From Tannerella sp. (GTDB lineage: Bacteria; Bacteroidota; Bacteroidia; Bacteroidales; Tannerellaceae): a DNA stretch of 47,915 nucleotides. The notes beneath the pieces are model-generated. The model did not search any database. It worked only from the letters and a program-made list of their open reading frames with translations, and had not been told where the DNA came from. Below are positions 45,175 to 47,915 of this stretch, piece by piece. A program made the translations under genes and the position numbers. Every line of letters starts with the position of its first letter. Position 1 is the stretch's first letter. The stretch is taken from assembly GCA_031285685.1 (NCBI GenBank), contig JAITVS010000423.1, positions 1-47,915 of the forward strand, in the 5' to 3' direction.

Positions 45175-47915
45175 ATGATGAACATCTATAAAATAATGAA
45201 ATTTGGATTTCGGAGGTCATTGTTTACATGCCTGGTCGGCATACTTTTATTCCTTTCTCCTCATATTTTTGCACAAATCAGCGAAGGAGGACTTCCCCCA
45301 AGTTTTAGTTATCAGCAAATGTTACGTAAAGCAACTGCAGAGACAAAGGTTCCGATAGATTTTTATATTGAAGATTTACGCGAAACCGATGACTGGCAGG
45401 CCCGTGATGGTGCTCCTAAGCCGGTAGCAAGACTGATACCGGTGGACTATACGATGGATAATTCCGGTTATCGGACTACTTTACCGGGAGGAGAAAAGAT
45501 CTGGCGCTTACATCTTAAAGCAGATGATGCCGTAGCCATCATGCTCTATTATAATGATTTTTATATTCCCGAAGGCGGAAAACTTTTTATTTACAGTGCG
45601 AATAAATCGCAGATATTAGGCGCCTATACACATCGTACGCATCCTTCCGGCGGACTTTTTGCCACGGAGTTTATCGGAGGCGACGAACTGATCCTTGAAT
45701 ATGTAGAATCGAATACGAGTAAAGAAAAACCCCGTATAAATATCAATGAGATCGGATACGGATATAATACGGCAGCATTACGGACATTTTGCGGCATTAC
45801 CACACGTGCCTCCGGTTCATGCATGGTAAATATCAACTGTGAAGAAGGAATTGCATGGCAAAACGAAAAGAAAAGTGTATGCTATACTGTACAGGTAGTT
45901 GGGAATGAAAACTACATTTGTACAGCCTCACTGATGAATAACACAGCGGAAGATTTTAAACCACTGGTTTTGACTGCTCTGCATTGTGCTTATAATAATA
46001 GGTATAATGTTTCGTCGAGTGATTCTGATTTTGAACAATGGCTGTTTTATTTTCACAGAGAACGCGAAGATTGCAGTAACAGCTCGCTTCCGATTATTGC
46101 AAAAACAATGACAGGCTGTAAGAAGCTTGCTCAGACGGGATTGGACGGAGGATCAGACGGACTGTTGCTGATGCTCAATGATATGATACCGGAAGATTAC
46201 GATGTTTTTTATAACGGATGGGATCGCAGAGGTGTCGCAGCATTGTCAGGTGTATGTATTCATCATCCGTCGGGAGATTATAAAAAAATATCAACTTATA
46301 ATACGCCAACTACAAATTATACATTTGAAGTAACTCAGTTTACATGTGATAAAAATGCGCATTGGAATCTAATTTTTGCACAAACCGCTAACGGATTCAG
46401 TGTTACGGAAGAAGGTTCTTCCGGCTCTCCGTTATACAATGAAAATAAGCTGGTAATAGGAACCTTGACAGGAGGCAGCTCTTCCTGTACTATTCGAAGG
46501 GGGTTTAATATTTACGGAAAAATGAGTTATCATTGGGATAAATATAAAACAGATTCGTCCACACGCATGGATGTATGGCTTGACCCGCTGAATCTGGGAG
46601 TAGAGACACTATGCGGCCGTTTTCGTAAAGAACTTAAACCTTCACCGACCAATCTGAAGGTTGTAAACTTAGGCCGGAGTGTATCTCTGACCTGGAAAGC
46701 TCCGTCAGACGAAAAAGAAACGCCGGTAGGGTACAATATCTATCGCAACAATACAAAAATAGGAGAAACAACTTCATTATATTTTGTAGATTATGAACCG
46801 GTTACCGGCTCTCTTGCTTACTCCGTATCTGCCGTTTATGCCGATAAGGAAGAGTCTGCTTTCACTACAGCTACAATGTTTTACGTGCAATATAAGGCTC
46901 CTTCAGATTTAAATGCCAAACGCTTAAGTAACGATAATAATCAGATTGAACTGAGTTGGAACGCACCACTTTATGAGCAAACCATTTACTGGGGTACAAT
47001 GGAGACAATGTATACAGTTGGATTTAAACACAATGATCCATTCTATTTTGGTCAAAAATGGACTCCGGACGAAATATCCCCACTCAATAAAAAAACAATA
47101 AAAGCAGTTCAGTTTATACCAATGAGGACTCATACCTATGAAGTTTATATTTCACAAGGAAACCGAACTTACAAAAAAAACATAGACACCTCATCTCTCG
47201 ATTATTTGAGTATTAATACAATACCTTTAGACGAACCATTTGTTATAGATGGATCTAAATCTCTTATTGTATCTATATATGTATCACAGGTTGGGGATTA
47301 TTTTTATCCGGCAATTTCTGATAACGGACCTGTTGTTGGTGGAAAGGGTAATATTTATTCTTTCGATGGTAACAACTGGGCAGCATATAATGAATATTCC
47401 CCGGAAGGTAAGCAATATTATAATTTTGCAGTTTCAGCTATTGTCTCATCTGAAAGCGGAACTATACCAGCAGATAATAGAAGTAGTGTTCTTCTCAATC
47501 ATAATTCGGAAATAACTGAAAGCCGGAATGTCCAACCCCGCGTAGCGGCCATTCCTATGATAGAAAATACGGTGTCTCTGCGGAGTTCTCAGCCCGCGGT
47601 ATTCCCAGAGGTTACAAGATACAACATTTATCGTAGCGGCTCTTTTTATGAAGTTATTAATGCTTCAGAGACTACATATACATATGCAGAAAACTCCTTT
47701 TCCCATTATTATGAAGTTTCTGCGATTTATGATGATATCATTGAAAGTGAAAAAAGCGATAAAGCTTATATTACTTCCGTAGATACGGAAAACATTAACG
47801 CTTCGGTTAACATTTCCCCAACAAGATTTTCCAATCATGTTTCTCTTAAAGGATATGAATCCGTTAAACGCGTAGATGTGGTATCCGTTTCAGGAAAAAT
47901 CTGCCTTGTCGTGAA
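45175..47915 (+). CDS. Lys-C-like secreted serine endopeptidase, C-terminus cut by the window edge
   Basis: The frame is open for 913 codons to the right edge without a stop. There is a signal peptide (about 1-33, ending IFAQ) and a pro-region (about 35-210). A trypsin-fold domain of the lysyl-endopeptidase type follows, with His270 (TALHCAY), Asp328 (GGSDGLLLML) and Ser416 (EEGSSGSPLYN). Several Cys nearby fit disulfides. Ig/FN3-like modules follow (about 480-560 'PTNLKVVNLGRSVSLTWKAP...GYNIYRN', about 575-770, and about 800-860 'TRYNIYRSGSFYEV'). The visible end, 'VNISPTRFSNHVSLKG...VDVVSVSGKI', is the start of a T9SS sorting domain, so perhaps 25-35 residues are missing. It would be exported to the surface and cut proteins after Lys. 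The second ATG at 45178 is an equally possible start. Confidence 0.88.
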   Translation, partial: MMNIYKIMKFGFRRSLFTCLVGILLFLSPHIFAQISEGGLPPSFSYQQMLRKATAETKVPIDFYIEDLRETDDWQARDGAPKPVARLIPVDYTMDNSGYRTTLPGGEKIWRLHLKADDAVAIMLYYNDFYIPEGGKLFIYSANKSQILGAYTHRTHPSGGLFATEFIGGDELILEYVESNTSKEKPRININEIGYGYNTAALRTFCGITTRASGSCMVNINCEEGIAWQNEKKSVCYTVQVVGNENYICTASLMNNTAEDFKPLVLTALHCAYNNRYNVSSSDSDFEQWLFYFHREREDCSNSSLPIIAKTMTGCKKLAQTGLDGGSDGLLLMLNDMIPEDYDVFYNGWDRRGVAALSGVCIHHPSGDYKKISTYNTPTTNYTFEVTQFTCDKNAHWNLIFAQTANGFSVTEEGSSGSPLYNENKLVIGTLTGGSSSCTIRRGFNIYGKMSYHWDKYKTDSSTRMDVWLDPLNLGVETLCGRFRKELKPSPTNLKVVNLGRSVSLTWKAPSDEKETPVGYNIYRNNTKIGETTSLYFVDYEPVTGSLAYSVSAVYADKEESAFTTATMFYVQYKAPSDLNAKRLSNDNNQIELSWNAPLYEQTIYWGTMETMYTVGFKHNDPFYFGQKWTPDEISPLNKKTIKAVQFIPMRTHTYEVYISQGNRTYKKNIDTSSLDYLSINTIPLDEPFVIDGSKSLIVSIYVSQVGDYFYPAISDNGPVVGGKGNIYSFDGNNWAAYNEYSPEGKQYYNFAVSAIVSSESGTIPADNRSSVLLNHNSEITESRNVQPRVAAIPMIENTVSLRSSQPAVFPEVTRYNIYRSGSFYEVINASETTYTYAENSFSHYYEVSAIYDDIIESEKSDKAYITSVDTENINASVNISPTRFSNHVSLKGYESVKRVDVVSVSGKICLVV

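Noticed and set aside
1-47915. Search for CRISPR arrays, prophage genes, toxin-antitoxin pairs and restriction or defence systems
   Set aside because: No regularly spaced repeats, phage structural genes or defence-gene motifs were seen on either strand; the only mobile element recognised is the IS1182-type copy.

Overview
The window looks like a chromosome segment of an anaerobic Bacteroidota of the order Bacteroidales. The evidence is Mfa/Fim-type (type V) fimbrial genes with lipoprotein signals, several cell-surface proteins with type IX secretion (T9SS) C-terminal sorting regions, promoters of the Bacteroidetes form (TTTG or TTG, 19-20 bases, TAnnTTTG), and an intact IS1182-type element. 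Having T9SS cargo and Mfa fimbriae together points to the Porphyromonadaceae / Tannerellaceae / Dysgonomonadaceae side of the order. The genus cannot be fixed from sequence reading alone.

Region 1 (1-7133, minus strand): a broken GH95 alpha-L-fucosidase remnant, a stand-alone Mfa1-type fimbrillin with its own promoter, an intact GH95 fucosidase lipoprotein, and an MsbA-like ABC exporter. The remnant and the intact gene share a roughly 95 % identical tract in direct orientation that brackets the fimbrillin gene.

Region 2 (7158-18029, minus strand): a complete type V fimbrial locus. In transcription order it holds a DUF3575 outer-membrane-type protein, a DUF3868/OmpA-like/TPR protein, a major Mfa1-type fimbrillin, a strong hairpin, an Mfa2/FimB-type anchor, and two large minor subunits whose C-termini resemble FISUMP (Fib_succ_major) domains, plausibly tip or adhesin subunits. 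A 960-base regulatory gap follows, with a perfect palindrome and repeated TTTATCGA words, and then an AraC-family regulator gene in the same orientation.

Region 3 (20085-33161, plus strand): a receiver-like/ATP-grasp (PEP-synthase-like) fusion protein, a two-domain transglutaminase-like lipoprotein, a long-chain acyl-CoA synthetase, and a pair of apparent T9SS substrates made of a C10 (streptopain-type) protease and a 1179-residue BspA-type leucine-rich-repeat protein.

Region 4 (33181-39622): a 1815-bp IS1182-family element lies between two convergent genes, and its ends fold as inward-facing terminators. It is followed by a TrpB2-type tryptophan synthase beta chain (minus), a tRNA-Leu(CAA) with a clear promoter and a bidirectional terminator, an MFS transporter, and an ABC-F protein that overlaps the MFS gene.

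Region 5 (39827-47915): an ECF sigma factor overlapping a protein that combines an inner-membrane segment with a C-terminal outer-membrane beta-barrel. This layout matches the dual-membrane-spanning anti-sigma factors described in Bacteroides. Next come an LVIVD-repeat lipoprotein, a VanZ-like protein, a porin-like outer membrane protein and, running off the right edge, a Lys-C-like secreted serine endopeptidase with Ig/FN3-like modules.
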